From assembly GCA_965655865.1 (NCBI GenBank), contig CBFHJJ010000001.1, positions 1-64,000 on the forward strand: a stretch of 64,000 bases of DNA, in the 5' to 3' direction. This document shows positions 22,576-32,046 of the stretch, in pieces. The position numbers and the translations under genes were made by a program. This DNA is from MAG-121220-bin8 sp965655865 (lineage in GTDB: Bacteria; Bacteroidota; Bacteroidia; Flavobacteriales; Flavobacteriaceae). Under the pieces are notes generated by a model, which was not told where the DNA came from, searched no databases, and saw nothing but the letters and a program-made list of their open reading frames with translations. Numbering within the stretch: the first letter of the stretch is position 1; every line of letters starts with the position of its first letter.

Positions 22576-22818
22576 ATGGCAATATTATCAGAAAAAATCA
22601 ACGGTAAAGAGATTCTAATTGAAATTGATTCATCTAACCTAAAGTCTGCATCTTACAATACGGAAGATGAAACATTATCTGTCACTTTTAAAAGTGGTGG
22701 TAGTTATGAGTATTATAAAGTCCCGTGGGATGCGTTTACTAAACTGAGACTCGCAGAATCACAGGGTAGGTTTTTCAATTTAAATATTGCAAAGACTTAT
22801 GAGTTTAAGAAATTATAA
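22576..22818 (+). CDS. KTSC domain protein
   Basis: 80 residues that match the KTSC domain: IDSSNLKSASYNTEDETLSV, FKSGGSYEYYKVP and ESQGRFFNLNI. The K-T-S-C order is relaxed here. KTSC proteins are short, common in phages, and have been linked to RNA or ribosome-associated roles; no mechanism is established. It is coupled to the next gene by TAATG. Confidence 0.85.
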   Translation: MAILSEKINGKEILIEIDSSNLKSASYNTEDETLSVTFKSGGSYEYYKVPWDAFTKLRLAESQGRFFNLNIAKTYEFKKL

Positions 22819-23585
22819 TGAAAAACATTCAATTAGTTGATGAGTTAATCGAAGAGATTGGTAACAATCAAGAAATAGTTAAATCATTTGAAATAAGAAA
22901 TGCACTATCCACCGACATATTCGGTGAAAAAGATGGTGAATTTTTTATGCTTGATGAGATTAGAAAAAGGTTAATGGTTGTCACGGAAGAATTTATGAAT
23001 TTTATTGATATAGAGTTCTTTATTCATGACATTATTTTAACAGGTTCGTTAGCTAACTACAATTGGTCTAAATTCTCAGATGTTGATTTACATATTCTTA
23101 TTGATTATAACGAAACTGAATACAACCTCGACTTATTAAAAAACTTTTTTGACAGTAAAAGAAGTTTATGGAATAAACAACATGAGATATTAATAAAAGG
23201 GTTTGATTGTGAAATATATGTTCAAGACGTTAATGAAAAACATTTAGCCTCAGGTATCTATTCCGTGTTAAATAATGAATGGGTGGTTACACCTGAACGT
23301 ACTATCCAATCAATCGATAAAGATCTTATCATTAAAAAGTCAGAGGTTTTTGAAGATTTAATTGATAATATTAAATTGTCTTTTGATAAGGGAGATGATG
23401 TTTCAGATGACATTTCTAAGGTTAAAAAGAAATTAAAATCATTTAGACAGTGTGGTTTGGATAAGGGTGGTGAATACTCGTACGAGAATTTGGCGTTCAA
23501 ACTTTTAAGGAGAAATGGTTACATAGGTGAGTTGTTGGGGATCCAAACTAAACTAACTGATAAGAAATTATCCATAGAACAATAG
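22818..23585 (+). CDS. Nucleotidyltransferase-fold protein
   Basis: Pol beta-type nucleotidyltransferase motif: LTGSLANYNWSKFSDVDLH, with G76-S77 and the D88-x-D90 pair, and a possible third acidic residue in FDCEIYVQD (about 133-141). The C-terminal half is helical. These enzymes add nucleotides to RNA, proteins or antibiotics, and some are toxins of the MNT type. The substrate cannot be told from sequence. The start overlaps the KTSC gene stop by 1 base. Confidence 0.8.
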   Translation: MKNIQLVDELIEEIGNNQEIVKSFEIRNALSTDIFGEKDGEFFMLDEIRKRLMVVTEEFMNFIDIEFFIHDIILTGSLANYNWSKFSDVDLHILIDYNETEYNLDLLKNFFDSKRSLWNKQHEILIKGFDCEIYVQDVNEKHLASGIYSVLNNEWVVTPERTIQSIDKDLIIKKSEVFEDLIDNIKLSFDKGDDVSDDISKVKKKLKSFRQCGLDKGGEYSYENLAFKLLRRNGYIGELLGIQTKLTDKKLSIEQ

Positions 23586-23614
23586 AAAACTAAATATTTT
23601 TCCTGTTATTGTTG

Positions 23615-23621
23615 TATTTAT
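23615..23621 (+). promoter_or_regulatory. TATTTAT motif upstream of the 355-aa gene
   Basis: TTGTATTTATAGTAA, 34 bases before the ATG. The same TTGTATTTATAGTAA stands before the protease gene at 32487. Confidence 0.45.
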
Positions 23622-23655
23622 AGTAAAAGAATAAGTTAAAATCAAATATATTAAT

Positions 23656-24723
23656 ATGTCAAAACTTAGACCATTAGGTAGTGAGAAGTTACCTGTAGAT
23701 GAAAAATTAAAAAGGATTATGGAAATTGCCAACTATGGTAGAACTCCTAAATCCACAATTAACGAGAATAGTACAAAGAAGAATGTAGAATTCATTATGG
23801 AATCTACTAACGGAACTTATGGTATTGTTCGAGAAGGATCTTCGTACTATGTACAAAAAGGTATTAACGAATCTTCCCTCGATTATATCGGTGGAATGTT
23901 TATGAAAGACAAAAATAAGTTTTCATCTTATTCGTCAGCATTAAAAAGATTAGAACTCATAAGTGGTCAAGAAACACTTAGTGAGGCCAAAAAGTACGTA
24001 TTAAAATCTAAAGGTGGAGAATCATCAACACCTGTTGAAGATATCCCTGCAGAACCAGTTGCTGCTGAACCAGCGTTAGATGCACCGATTGACGATGTAC
24101 CTGTTGAGGGTCCTGAATTGGAACCTGTTGATGGTGAAGAACCAATTGAAGATTTACCATCTGATGATTTAGAAGGTGATGAAGAAGAGGGTAAGAAATC
24201 TGACTATATGGCTGATGTACAAAAATTCTCAGGTAAATTAGGTCAAGAGTTAAGAGATGTTAAATCAAAAATGGAGAGTGACGACATTAAATATGTTATT
24301 AATATGGTTCTTTCAGCTGTTGATTTAGATGTTTTAGATGAAGAAGATAGAGAGGATATTGTTGAGAAATTTGAAACAAAAGAAGATGAAGATTTCGTTG
24401 ATGGTTTTGATGAAGAAGGAGAACCAATAGACGATGAATCAGGTGATGATGAATTAGGTGATGAAATTGAAGATGATGACATTCCTACAGATACAGAACT
24501 TGATGAGGTTATGGATAAACTTGAAAGTTTTATCGATACAGACTCAATTGTTGATGAAGATGAGATAGAAGAGGGTGGTGATATTGATATCACTCAATTT
24601 AATGATCTTGGAATGGCAGAAACAGTTTCTGAAGAAGGTGAAGAGTTTGAACTTGACTTAGAAGAACTTAAAGGTGAGATCAATAAACACGTTGATGACA
24701 CTTTGAGTAAATACTTTAAGTAA
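23656..24723 (+). CDS. Acidic structural or scaffold-like protein, 355 aa
   Basis: Residues 1-115 form a folded domain (NGTYGIVREGSSYYVQKG, SSYSSALKRLELISG). From about 120 the chain is extremely acidic and Pro-rich (EEPIEDLPSDDLEGDEEEG), with a short ordered helix at 190-230 and a helical end (LDLEELKGEINKHVDDTL). The composition resembles the scaffold at 33280. First gene of the unit leading to terminase; probably a virion or prohead-core component, unproven. Confidence 0.65.
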   Translation: MSKLRPLGSEKLPVDEKLKRIMEIANYGRTPKSTINENSTKKNVEFIMESTNGTYGIVREGSSYYVQKGINESSLDYIGGMFMKDKNKFSSYSSALKRLELISGQETLSEAKKYVLKSKGGESSTPVEDIPAEPVAAEPALDAPIDDVPVEGPELEPVDGEEPIEDLPSDDLEGDEEEGKKSDYMADVQKFSGKLGQELRDVKSKMESDDIKYVINMVLSAVDLDVLDEEDREDIVEKFETKEDEDFVDGFDEEGEPIDDESGDDELGDEIEDDDIPTDTELDEVMDKLESFIDTDSIVDEDEIEEGGDIDITQFNDLGMAETVSEEGEEFELDLEELKGEINKHVDDTLSKYFK

Positions 24724-24726
24724 GAA

Positions 24727-25131
24727 ATGAGATTAATCTATGTCAATGAGATTGGGTCAGACTATAAAGGTCAGAAACAATACGAATTTATATTCAGTAG
24801 TCAAAAAGAATTTGACATAGAAGAGTGGTACCACGTACCAGCATCAACATATCCCGAATCACTTTCACCCGATTTAGAATACGTAGATTTTGTTGGAGTG
24901 TTGAAGAACACCGACATTAATCTCGACCTTATACAAAAATCCGATTACTTTGGTATTATAGATGCCGTAGATGGGGTTGTTGCATTAGGATGGGAAAAAT
25001 TTGATTATGAAGGTGAATTTGAACGTCTTACATTTTCTTTTGGTGAGAAATATGAAAAGGTAACCGAAAAGTTAGATGGTCGAGGATATAAACTTATAAA
25101 CGAAGATTTAAAATTTAAAATGGGGATATGA
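24727..25131 (+). CDS. Hypothetical protein, 134 aa
   Basis: Not recognised. A soluble acidic alpha/beta protein (MRLIYVNEIGSDYKGQKQYE, DAVDGVVALGWEKFDYEGEF) with no signal or membrane segment. It starts 3 bases after the preceding gene and overlaps the next by 4 bases, so it is co-translated with the acidic proteins around it, as part of the pre-terminase cluster. Confidence 0.7.
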   Translation: MRLIYVNEIGSDYKGQKQYEFIFSSQKEFDIEEWYHVPASTYPESLSPDLEYVDFVGVLKNTDINLDLIQKSDYFGIIDAVDGVVALGWEKFDYEGEFERLTFSFGEKYEKVTEKLDGRGYKLINEDLKFKMGI

Positions 25132-25910
25132 AAAGACCAGAATTAGTAAAAAAACTTATGAATGAAGGTTTAAGTGGGAAACTACTTTCAAATCTAACAG
25201 ATAAACAACTAAAGGACTTATCTGAGAGAGTTTTATCCGAAGAAACACTCAACATACCTAAAGACGATAATGCGTCAATAGAACAAGCTAAAAAAAGTGG
25301 TGATAAATTTGTCACGTATGAAGAAGAGAGTGAAGAATCTTCTACAGTTAATTTAGATGAGTTGGTTAAGAAAATTGCACTGTCTGGTAAATATTCTGAC
25401 ATTGTTGATGAAATGACTCCTGACGATTATAGTGATGAGTTTGAATTCGGGGATAACTTTATATCTAAATTATTAGATGATTATGTTGACCACAAACAGT
25501 ATGACGATTTATACACTCTTTTTAAAGATGAATATGGTGATATCATATTAGATATGTTTAGAAGTGGAAGAGGTTCTAACATTCAAGAATGGGTAGAAGG
25601 AATCGTAAAAGATAATTATCACACCGAAGTAACCACAAAGAAAGAAATGTACGAAATGATAGGTGCATTATCTGATAGTGCAGATGCTTTAGGTGACGCT
25701 AACAGAATGTTTGATGTAGATGAACAATCACCTCAACCATCAGAACCTGATACTGACACACCTGTAAGAGAAAAACCAACCACAAAACCAGGTAAACCAA
25801 AAAGAGAAAATCCTTTTGAACCAAAACATAAACCAAAACCTAAAGCGGTATTACCAAAACAACTTAGTTTTTCATCGTTAGGTATTGAACTTAAACAAGC
25901 GGCGGAATGA
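25128..25910 (+). CDS. Hypothetical acidic protein, 260 aa
   Basis: The N-terminus MKRPELVKKLMNEGLSGKLL is a leader-like helix followed by an acidic domain (TPDDYSDEFEFGDNFISKL) and a Pro/Lys-rich tail (KPTTKPGKPKRENPFEPKHK). It may be an adaptor between DNA-packaging and head proteins by position. Overlaps both neighbours by 4 bases. No domain recognised. Confidence 0.65.
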   Translation: MKRPELVKKLMNEGLSGKLLSNLTDKQLKDLSERVLSEETLNIPKDDNASIEQAKKSGDKFVTYEEESEESSTVNLDELVKKIALSGKYSDIVDEMTPDDYSDEFEFGDNFISKLLDDYVDHKQYDDLYTLFKDEYGDIILDMFRSGRGSNIQEWVEGIVKDNYHTEVTTKKEMYEMIGALSDSADALGDANRMFDVDEQSPQPSEPDTDTPVREKPTTKPGKPKRENPFEPKHKPKPKAVLPKQLSFSSLGIELKQAAE

Positions 25911-27226
25911 TCAATAAGAAATCACTTTTAGAAACAATCAAAAACATTAAAGAGATGCCGATGGATTATGGTGATAACCCTGAAAGAATAGAGCCAGGTC
26001 TTGAAGATAAACTCGCGACACAGGATACACCTTTTAAAGATAATCCAGCATTTCCACAAGACGCACCTGATGGATTACCATCCAATTGGGAAGAATTAAT
26101 TGCATCAAAGAGATTTAAGGATGTTGTTGAAAAAGTAAAACGATACACGGGTGTAGAAACTAATGTTACGGATCAAGGTACATTCATGTCTCTTGTAGGT
26201 ACTATGCAACAAATGTTAAATAGTGTTTTACAATTTGAATCAAATAACAAAGAATACTTAGAAACTTTAGCGGTTCAGTTAGTTAAAAGAGAAATGTCAA
26301 TACCTGAAGGGTCATTACAATTTGATGCCAAGTTAGTTGGTATTGGTGAAATTAGTGCAGATGGTTTCCAACAACAAGGTCAAGAACCAAGTGAAGAGGA
26401 AGTAGAACAACAATTTGGTGTTGAGTCTGATGAAGCAGAAGACGATGTAGAAGACTTTATTGATGCGTTTGAACAGTTTGATCAAGAAACGGCTAAGAGA
26501 AGATTTATAAATGCACTAATACAGGGTTCTTCTAAAAAAGGACATTATATGTTTGAATTAGTTGCAACAGAATTAGAAGAGAAAGACCCTAACATATTAA
26601 CACAATACGGAACATTAATGTCAGTAAATGACCTTATGTATTGGATATTACCTGACGGTGTATTAGAACAAGGAATGCAAGGTGGTAGTTTTGCAGGTAA
26701 AGAAGAAGTTGACACTGAAACTGATCCACCAACAATTAAAGCAACTGCAGTATTCTTTCCCGCATTGATTCACGAACTAATTAAAGGTGTTATGGAAGTT
26801 ATGGGAACTAAAGGGTTACCAGACGATCCTCGTTCGGCTGAAATGGTTATGAATTCAACAGACACATTACCATCGGAGATATGGGATTTAAGATTAGGTC
26901 CTATTATTTGGGAGAAATTTAGAGAATCATATCCTCAAAAAATAATGAGTGATGAATTAAAACATATCCAAAATTATTTATTCTCAAGATTCTCATCTTT
27001 AGACAATGATGAATTTTTTAAAGTTTCAAGAGAAATACTGAAAGGAAGTACCTTAGGTAAAGAAATTATAAGTAATATGGTAGATCAGATTATTCAGGAT
27101 TTACAGAGTGAAGATTACGAAGAGGACCAATACAATAGAGAATATGGAGACGATGACGATGATGATGGTCTTGGAGGATTCTTAGGGTCATTAGGGATTA
27201 CATTTTCTCCTGAAGACGATAATTAA
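25907..27226 (+). CDS. Hypothetical protein upstream of terminase, 439 aa
   Basis: Begins MINKKSLLETIKNIKEMPMD, again a short basic helix. The bulk is helical and soluble (SLVGTMQQMLNSVLQFESNN, HELIKGVMEVMGTKGLP) with an acidic end (GDDDDDDGLGGFLGSLG). Its place before terminase invites comparison with a small terminase or head-completion protein, but no helix-turn-helix or other signature is visible. A terminator separates it from the terminase gene. Confidence 0.65.
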   Translation: MINKKSLLETIKNIKEMPMDYGDNPERIEPGLEDKLATQDTPFKDNPAFPQDAPDGLPSNWEELIASKRFKDVVEKVKRYTGVETNVTDQGTFMSLVGTMQQMLNSVLQFESNNKEYLETLAVQLVKREMSIPEGSLQFDAKLVGIGEISADGFQQQGQEPSEEEVEQQFGVESDEAEDDVEDFIDAFEQFDQETAKRRFINALIQGSSKKGHYMFELVATELEEKDPNILTQYGTLMSVNDLMYWILPDGVLEQGMQGGSFAGKEEVDTETDPPTIKATAVFFPALIHELIKGVMEVMGTKGLPDDPRSAEMVMNSTDTLPSEIWDLRLGPIIWEKFRESYPQKIMSDELKHIQNYLFSRFSSLDNDEFFKVSREILKGSTLGKEIISNMVDQIIQDLQSEDYEEDQYNREYGDDDDDDGLGGFLGSLGITFSPEDDN

Positions 27227-27243
27227 ATAACACAAATTATAAG

Positions 27244-27269
27244 AAAGTGGTCAATAGACCACTTTTTTT
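27244..27269 (+). terminator. Terminator before the terminase gene
   Basis: 9-bp perfect stem AAAGTGGTC/GACCACTTT, AATA loop, then T7. A TATTTAT motif begins 2 bases later, so termination and re-initiation lie side by side. Confidence 0.85.
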
Positions 27270-27270
27270 G

Positions 27271-27277
27271 TATTTAT
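27271..27277 (+). promoter_or_regulatory. TATTTAT motif, 5 nt before the terminase ATG
   Basis: TATTTATTGGATATG directly after a strong terminator. This placement is the clearest sign that the motif restarts transcription. Confidence 0.55.
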
Positions 27278-27282
27278 TGGAT

Positions 27283-29064
27283 ATGGATAAACATAAACTC
27301 ATACAACTTAAAGAAATGGCTAAGATCATGAAGGACACTCCTTATGCTCTTAAAACATATTTACAGACATTTGACAATACTCAAAAGAAGTATGTACCAT
27401 TAGAGTTATTCCCCGATCAAGTTGAACTTATATATGATTACGATAATTATAACGAAAACATTACTCGTAAGTACAGACAGGCGGGTGTATCTACAGTAAC
27501 CGCAGCATGGTTATCTAAAAGAATACAGACCGCAAAACCAACTAATCCAGAAAGGATTCTGATTATTGCCAACAAACGTGATACCGCGATTGAGATGGCA
27601 AATAAGGTTCGTGGTTTTTTAGATCAATGGCCCGAATGGATGAATGTTGGGTTTTCACCTGACAAAAACTCAGAGAGTCGTTTTAGAATGAATAACGGAT
27701 GTGAAGTTAAAGCGGTTGCAACCTCGGCGGATGCACTTCGTGGATACACACCTACCGTGTTGGTATTTGATGAAGCCGCGTATATTGATGCTGGTGAAGA
27801 TTTTTGGGGTGCTTGTATGGCATCGTTATCTACGGGTGGTAAGGTTATACTTATTTCAACACCTAACGGTTATGACCCAATATATTATGGGGTGTATGAC
27901 CAAGCACTAAGAAAAATGAATGATTTTAAAATTACCGATTTAAGGTGGTTTAAAGATCCTCGTTATGCTGGTGACCTTAAATGGATAAAGGTGGACGATA
28001 TCATACATTACATGTTAAATAGAGAACAATATGTTGATGAAGATATTACACTTAATGAGGGTTGGGAACGATATGAAGAATTACATGAATTAGGATATAA
28101 ACCCTATTCTCATTGGTTTGAGAATATGGCAAAGAAATTTAAGTACGATAAAAGAAAAATTGCTCAAGAATTAGAATGTGACTTCTTAGGATCTGGTGAT
28201 GGTGTTATATCTAATACCATACAAGAAAAAATAAGAAAGACGATGATTATTGACCCAATTGAAAAATACATGCAAGCGACGTTGTGGGTTTGGAAAGAAC
28301 CTGTAATGGGACATCGTTATATTATGGGTGTAGACGTTTCTCGTGGAGATAGTGCAGATGCATCTTCAATATGTATTATAGATTTTGATGAGGGTGAACA
28401 GGTGTTAGAATATGTTGGAATGATTCCACCAGATGATTTAGCATCAATCGTTTATAAATGGGGGACACTTTATAATGCGTTTGTTGCAACTGATATCACA
28501 GGTGGTATGGGTATTGCGACATCACGTAAATTACAAGAATTAGGTTATAAAGATCAATATATTGACGGGGTTAACTCACAAAACAAATGGGAATATAACA
28601 AACGTGCACAGGAAAAAATACCTGGTATTAGTTTTAATAATAAGAGAACACAAATTGTTGCAAGTTTTGAAGAAAATCTGAGACATGGTTTTAAAGTGAG
28701 GTCGTCTCGTCTATTAAATGAATTAAACACATTTGTTTATATTAATGGTCGACCTGACCATATGAAAGGTTCACATGATGATGCTATTATGGCAATGTCA
28801 ATCGCAATGTATGTGGGGGATATTTGTTTTACACAGTTAAAACGTAATGATAATGCAAACAAAGCGATGTTAGATTCGTGGGTATTAAGTGAAAGAACAT
28901 ATGAGACTAAAAAATCTTTTTATTCTTATGGTACCGCATTTGACGCAATTGGGTCGATGAGTACTGATCCATCACCATACCCAATAGGGAAGAAAGATGC
29001 AAGTAAGGAACAGTATATGGAACATAATTGGTTATTTGGTAAAAACACATATAAACAGAGATAA
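27283..29064 (+). CDS. Terminase large subunit (T4 gp17-like)
   Basis: ATG at 27283 is chosen; the longer frame would start with GTG inside the terminator hairpin. The ATPase domain shows a Walker A-like KYRQAGVSTVTAAW (63-76) and Walker B TVLVFDEAAYID (158-169). The nuclease domain has YIMGVDVSRGDSADAS, VATDITGGMG and HDDAIMAMSIA, with the expected acidic metal ligands. The enzyme pumps DNA into the prohead and cuts the concatemer. 593 residues is close to the T4 size. The portal gene follows after 52 bases. Confidence 0.96.
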   Translation: MDKHKLIQLKEMAKIMKDTPYALKTYLQTFDNTQKKYVPLELFPDQVELIYDYDNYNENITRKYRQAGVSTVTAAWLSKRIQTAKPTNPERILIIANKRDTAIEMANKVRGFLDQWPEWMNVGFSPDKNSESRFRMNNGCEVKAVATSADALRGYTPTVLVFDEAAYIDAGEDFWGACMASLSTGGKVILISTPNGYDPIYYGVYDQALRKMNDFKITDLRWFKDPRYAGDLKWIKVDDIIHYMLNREQYVDEDITLNEGWERYEELHELGYKPYSHWFENMAKKFKYDKRKIAQELECDFLGSGDGVISNTIQEKIRKTMIIDPIEKYMQATLWVWKEPVMGHRYIMGVDVSRGDSADASSICIIDFDEGEQVLEYVGMIPPDDLASIVYKWGTLYNAFVATDITGGMGIATSRKLQELGYKDQYIDGVNSQNKWEYNKRAQEKIPGISFNNKRTQIVASFEENLRHGFKVRSSRLLNELNTFVYINGRPDHMKGSHDDAIMAMSIAMYVGDICFTQLKRNDNANKAMLDSWVLSERTYETKKSFYSYGTAFDAIGSMSTDPSPYPIGKKDASKEQYMEHNWLFGKNTYKQR

Positions 29065-29105
29065 CTTTATTTACTCATTTATTTTCCTTATATTATAAAG
29101 TATAA

Positions 29106-29112
29106 TATTTAT
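29106..29112 (+). promoter_or_regulatory. TATTTAT motif, 4 nt before the portal ATG
   Basis: TATTTATTAATATG, same spacing as the copies at 1092, 2013 and 60039. Confidence 0.55.
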
Positions 29113-29116
29113 TAAT

Positions 29117-30952
29117 ATGGCAAACAAAAACTTAACAGTTTATCAAAGGTTAACAAAGGTGTTTGGATTTCAGAATGATGTCCCTAACCCCCCGCAATAT
29201 CGTTTCGACAAGGATACTCTGTTAAAAACAGACAGTAAAGAGGACTACGAAAGAGAGTTACTCCAAGCAAAACAATCGACATACGTTGCCGACAAGTGGG
29301 CCAAGATGGACCAATCATTGTATAACCAATCGGTTTATTACGAACCAAATAGATTAGCGGCATACTATGACTACGAATCAATGGAGTTCACACCTGAGAT
29401 ATCTGCATCTTTAGATATCTATTCTGAAGAATCAACTACTCTTTCGGAAAAGGGAGAAATTCTAACAATATATTCTGAATCAAAAAGAGTAAGTAACATC
29501 TTAGAGGACTTATTTAAAAACGTACTCGACATTAACACAAATTTACAAATGTGGTGTAGAGGTGTTGCCAAATATGGTGACAACTTTGTTTATTTAAAGA
29601 TTGACCCATCCAAAGGAATTGTTGGATGTCAACAGTTACCTAACATCGAAATTGAGAGACATGAAGGTGCTGCATCTCATGTACATAAAGCAGAGAATCC
29701 AACAAATATGAAAACACGTGAATTACGTTTTGCGTGGAAGAATAAGGATATGGAGTTTCAAGCTTGGGAAGTTGCACATTTCAGACTATTGGGTGATGAT
29801 AGAAAATTACCTTACGGTACGTCTATGTTAGATAAAGTAAGACGTATATGGAAACAATTATTACTTGCGGAAGATGCAATGTTAATATATAGAACATCAA
29901 GAGCACCCGAAAGAAGAGTATTTAAAGTCTTCGTTGGAAATATGGACGATAAAGACATCGAAGCATATGTACAACGTGTAGCTAATAAATTCAAACGAGA
30001 TCAAGTGGTTGATCCTGCGAATGGACAAGTTGATATGAGATACAACCAAATGGCGGTAGATCAAGATTACTTTATACCTGTAAGGGATCCTTCACAAACG
30101 AACCCGATAGAAACTCTACCAGGTGCACAGAACTTAGGTGAGATTGCGGATATTGAATATATCCAAAAGAAATTATTGGCGGCACTGAGAATACCTAAAG
30201 CGTTCTTAGGGTTTGAGGAAATTGTGGGTGATGGTAAAACATTAGCACTAATGGACATTCGTTTTGCAAGAACGATTAATAGAATACAGAAATCACTTGT
30301 TCAAGAATTAAATAAAATTGCATTAGTGCATTTATACCTTTTAGGTTTAGAAGATGAACTTACTAACTTCACGTTATCTTTAACTAACCCATCAGCACAG
30401 TCCGATCTATTAAAGATTGAACAGTGGAAAGAAAAGATTACTTTATACAAAGACGCCACTTCTGATCAATCTCAGATTGGTATCCAACCAGTATCACATA
30501 CATGGGGTAAGAAAAATATTCTTGGTATGAGTGATAATGACGTTGTACTTGATTTACAACAACAAAGACTCGAAAGAGCTCTTGGTGCTGAGTTAGGTAT
30601 AACACAAAACATTATTAAGAGAACTGGTGTATTTGATGAGGTAGATAAAAAGTATGGTATTCCTGAAAAAGATAGACAAATGATGGATGATTCAATGTCA
30701 CCAGACGCAGGAGGTGGTGATATGGGTGGAGATCCACCTATGGGTGGTGCAGACGCACCTCCGATGGATGATGCACCATTAAGTGAAGAGAAGAAAAAAC
30801 GTAAATCTACATTAACAGAAAGTAAGAAATCTAAAATATTAGGTATGTTAGGTGATGAAACAAAAGATTTTGATGATCTTTTTGATCTTGATAAAGCCCA
30901 ACGCAATATTTATGAGGTAGAGAATAAACTCAAAGACATATTAAAAGAATAA
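29117..30952 (+). CDS. Portal protein (T4 gp20-like)
   Basis: 611 residues with the gp20-family pattern: YYDYESMEFTPEISASLDIY, MWCRGVAKYGDNFVYLKID, YRTSRAPERRVFKVFVGN, the long helix and the IPKAFLGFEEIVGDG segment. The dodecameric portal forms the head vertex through which DNA passes and on which terminase docks. The C-terminus has a Gly/Asp/Pro-rich linker (GGGDMGGDPPMGGADAPPMD) and a charged helical tail of about 60 residues that is longer than in T4. The next gene starts 2 bases after its stop. Confidence 0.94.
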   Translation: MANKNLTVYQRLTKVFGFQNDVPNPPQYRFDKDTLLKTDSKEDYERELLQAKQSTYVADKWAKMDQSLYNQSVYYEPNRLAAYYDYESMEFTPEISASLDIYSEESTTLSEKGEILTIYSESKRVSNILEDLFKNVLDINTNLQMWCRGVAKYGDNFVYLKIDPSKGIVGCQQLPNIEIERHEGAASHVHKAENPTNMKTRELRFAWKNKDMEFQAWEVAHFRLLGDDRKLPYGTSMLDKVRRIWKQLLLAEDAMLIYRTSRAPERRVFKVFVGNMDDKDIEAYVQRVANKFKRDQVVDPANGQVDMRYNQMAVDQDYFIPVRDPSQTNPIETLPGAQNLGEIADIEYIQKKLLAALRIPKAFLGFEEIVGDGKTLALMDIRFARTINRIQKSLVQELNKIALVHLYLLGLEDELTNFTLSLTNPSAQSDLLKIEQWKEKITLYKDATSDQSQIGIQPVSHTWGKKNILGMSDNDVVLDLQQQRLERALGAELGITQNIIKRTGVFDEVDKKYGIPEKDRQMMDDSMSPDAGGGDMGGDPPMGGADAPPMDDAPLSEEKKKRKSTLTESKKSKILGMLGDETKDFDDLFDLDKAQRNIYEVENKLKDILKE

Positions 30953-30954
30953 TT

Positions 30955-31686
30955 ATGATAACATTTGGACATATAAAAAACAAAGTTCTAAACAAACTTT
31001 CTAACTCTTATGGTAAGAGTGAATTTAAAACTAATCTAAAAGAACACTTCAAACCAATAATGGAGAATGACATTCTAAAAGAAATGTATTCTCTTTATGA
31101 GGAATTAGAAACAAAAACATTTGATGATAAAGAAACCGCACAGTTATATGTGGAAGAACTATCTAAAGTTTTAAAAGAGAGACACGTTGAGGTGAGTGAA
31201 GTACTTAACCAAATGAACGAATCATTATCTGACACTATAGTTGAGTCTGATAAATTATATCAGTCCTTAGATAGACTTTCAACTGAAGACAAATTAGGTA
31301 ACATATCTGAAAAGGTAATTGCAAAAAAATTCTTAGTAGAACATTTAACAACAAATAAAGTATCTGACAACTTAAAAGTAGATACCGGTGTTAACGAAAG
31401 TTTATTAAACTCTGTATTGACAAATAACTTTAATGTTAGTTTTGATAAAACATTAAGTGAGGAAGATAAAACTAAATTAAAAGATATACTTTCTATTAGT
31501 AATGAAGATTTGAATACTAAATTTGGTGAGTTAAAAGAATCAATAAACAGTACGTTAAATTCTTTAGTAGAATCAGATAGTGAATTTTTATCAAAGTCTG
31601 ATGAAGTAAAAAAGGAAATTAATGAAATGACACAGACAAAATATAACCTATATCGTTTAGAAGAGTTATTAGAAAATTTAAAATAA
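30955..31686 (+). CDS. Helical hypothetical protein after portal, 243 aa
   Basis: Nearly all helical and charged (KEMYSLYEELETKTFDDKET, ALNE-free), with coiled-coil pattern in the last 60 residues (FGELKESINSTLNSLVESDS). The position between portal and protease corresponds to the small head-core proteins gp67/gp68 of T4, but it is larger than those and no similarity is visible. A terminator follows. Confidence 0.65.
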   Translation: MITFGHIKNKVLNKLSNSYGKSEFKTNLKEHFKPIMENDILKEMYSLYEELETKTFDDKETAQLYVEELSKVLKERHVEVSEVLNQMNESLSDTIVESDKLYQSLDRLSTEDKLGNISEKVIAKKFLVEHLTTNKVSDNLKVDTGVNESLLNSVLTNNFNVSFDKTLSEEDKTKLKDILSISNEDLNTKFGELKESINSTLNSLVESDSEFLSKSDEVKKEINEMTQTKYNLYRLEELLENLK

Positions 31687-31718
31687 GATTCCCTTGACGG
31701 TTGCTACCTTAGAGGTGT

Positions 31719-31763
31719 AAACCTTCACTTTTGAAATATCATAATCAATAGTGGAGGTTTTTT
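31719..31763. terminator. Convergent terminator between the 243-aa gene and bS21
   Basis: An 11-bp stem with one G-U pair (AAACCTTCACT/AGTGGAGGTTT) and a 20-base loop, then TTTT. It serves the + strand gene and overlaps the bS21 stop codon. Confidence 0.65.
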
Positions 31764-31950
31764 ATTGCTCTTTATCTTTGATTTTTTGAATATACACCGC
31801 CTTTTGTTTTTTTAGTCTTTTAGTGACTGAAGGTTTTGTATGTTGTTTCCTATCTCTAAGTGAAATTAACTGTTTAGTATTCTTCACTTTACGACGTAAT
31901 TTTTTGATCGCCTGATCAATGTTATTATTTTTTACTTTTACTATTAGCAT
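31762..31950 (-). CDS. rpsU: Ribosomal protein bS21, Bacteroidetes type
   Basis: 62 residues, the full length of bacterial S21. MLIVKVKNNNIDQAIKKLRR, then KQHTKPSVTKRLKKQKAVYI follow the Bacteroidetes S21 pattern (KPS-V-R, QKA-YIQ). bS21 binds the 30S platform next to the 16S rRNA 3' end. In Bacteroidetes it helps bury the anti-Shine-Dalgarno sequence. A phage copy could replace the host protein and change which mRNAs initiate (inference). It is the only - strand gene in the head cluster, with its own TATTTAT motif 14 bases upstream. Confidence 0.92.
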   Translation of the reverse strand: MLIVKVKNNNIDQAIKKLRRKVKNTKQLISLRDRKQHTKPSVTKRLKKQKAVYIQKIKDKEQ

Positions 31951-31964
31951 AATTTGTTATATAC

Positions 31965-31971
31965 ATAAATA
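31965..31971 (-). promoter_or_regulatory. TATTTAT motif before bS21
   Basis: - strand TATTTATG, 14 bases before the start codon of the ribosomal protein gene; suggests late expression. Confidence 0.4.
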
Positions 31972-32046
31972 TAATGAAAAAATTTGTTATTGTGATTTTT
32001 AATGTGTATATTTTAATAACACCATAAATAAGAATAAACATGTTAA

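Noticed and set aside
27247..27282. GTG at 27247 as the terminase start
   Set aside because: It lies in the stem of a strong terminator; ATG at 27283 follows a TATTTAT motif at normal spacing.
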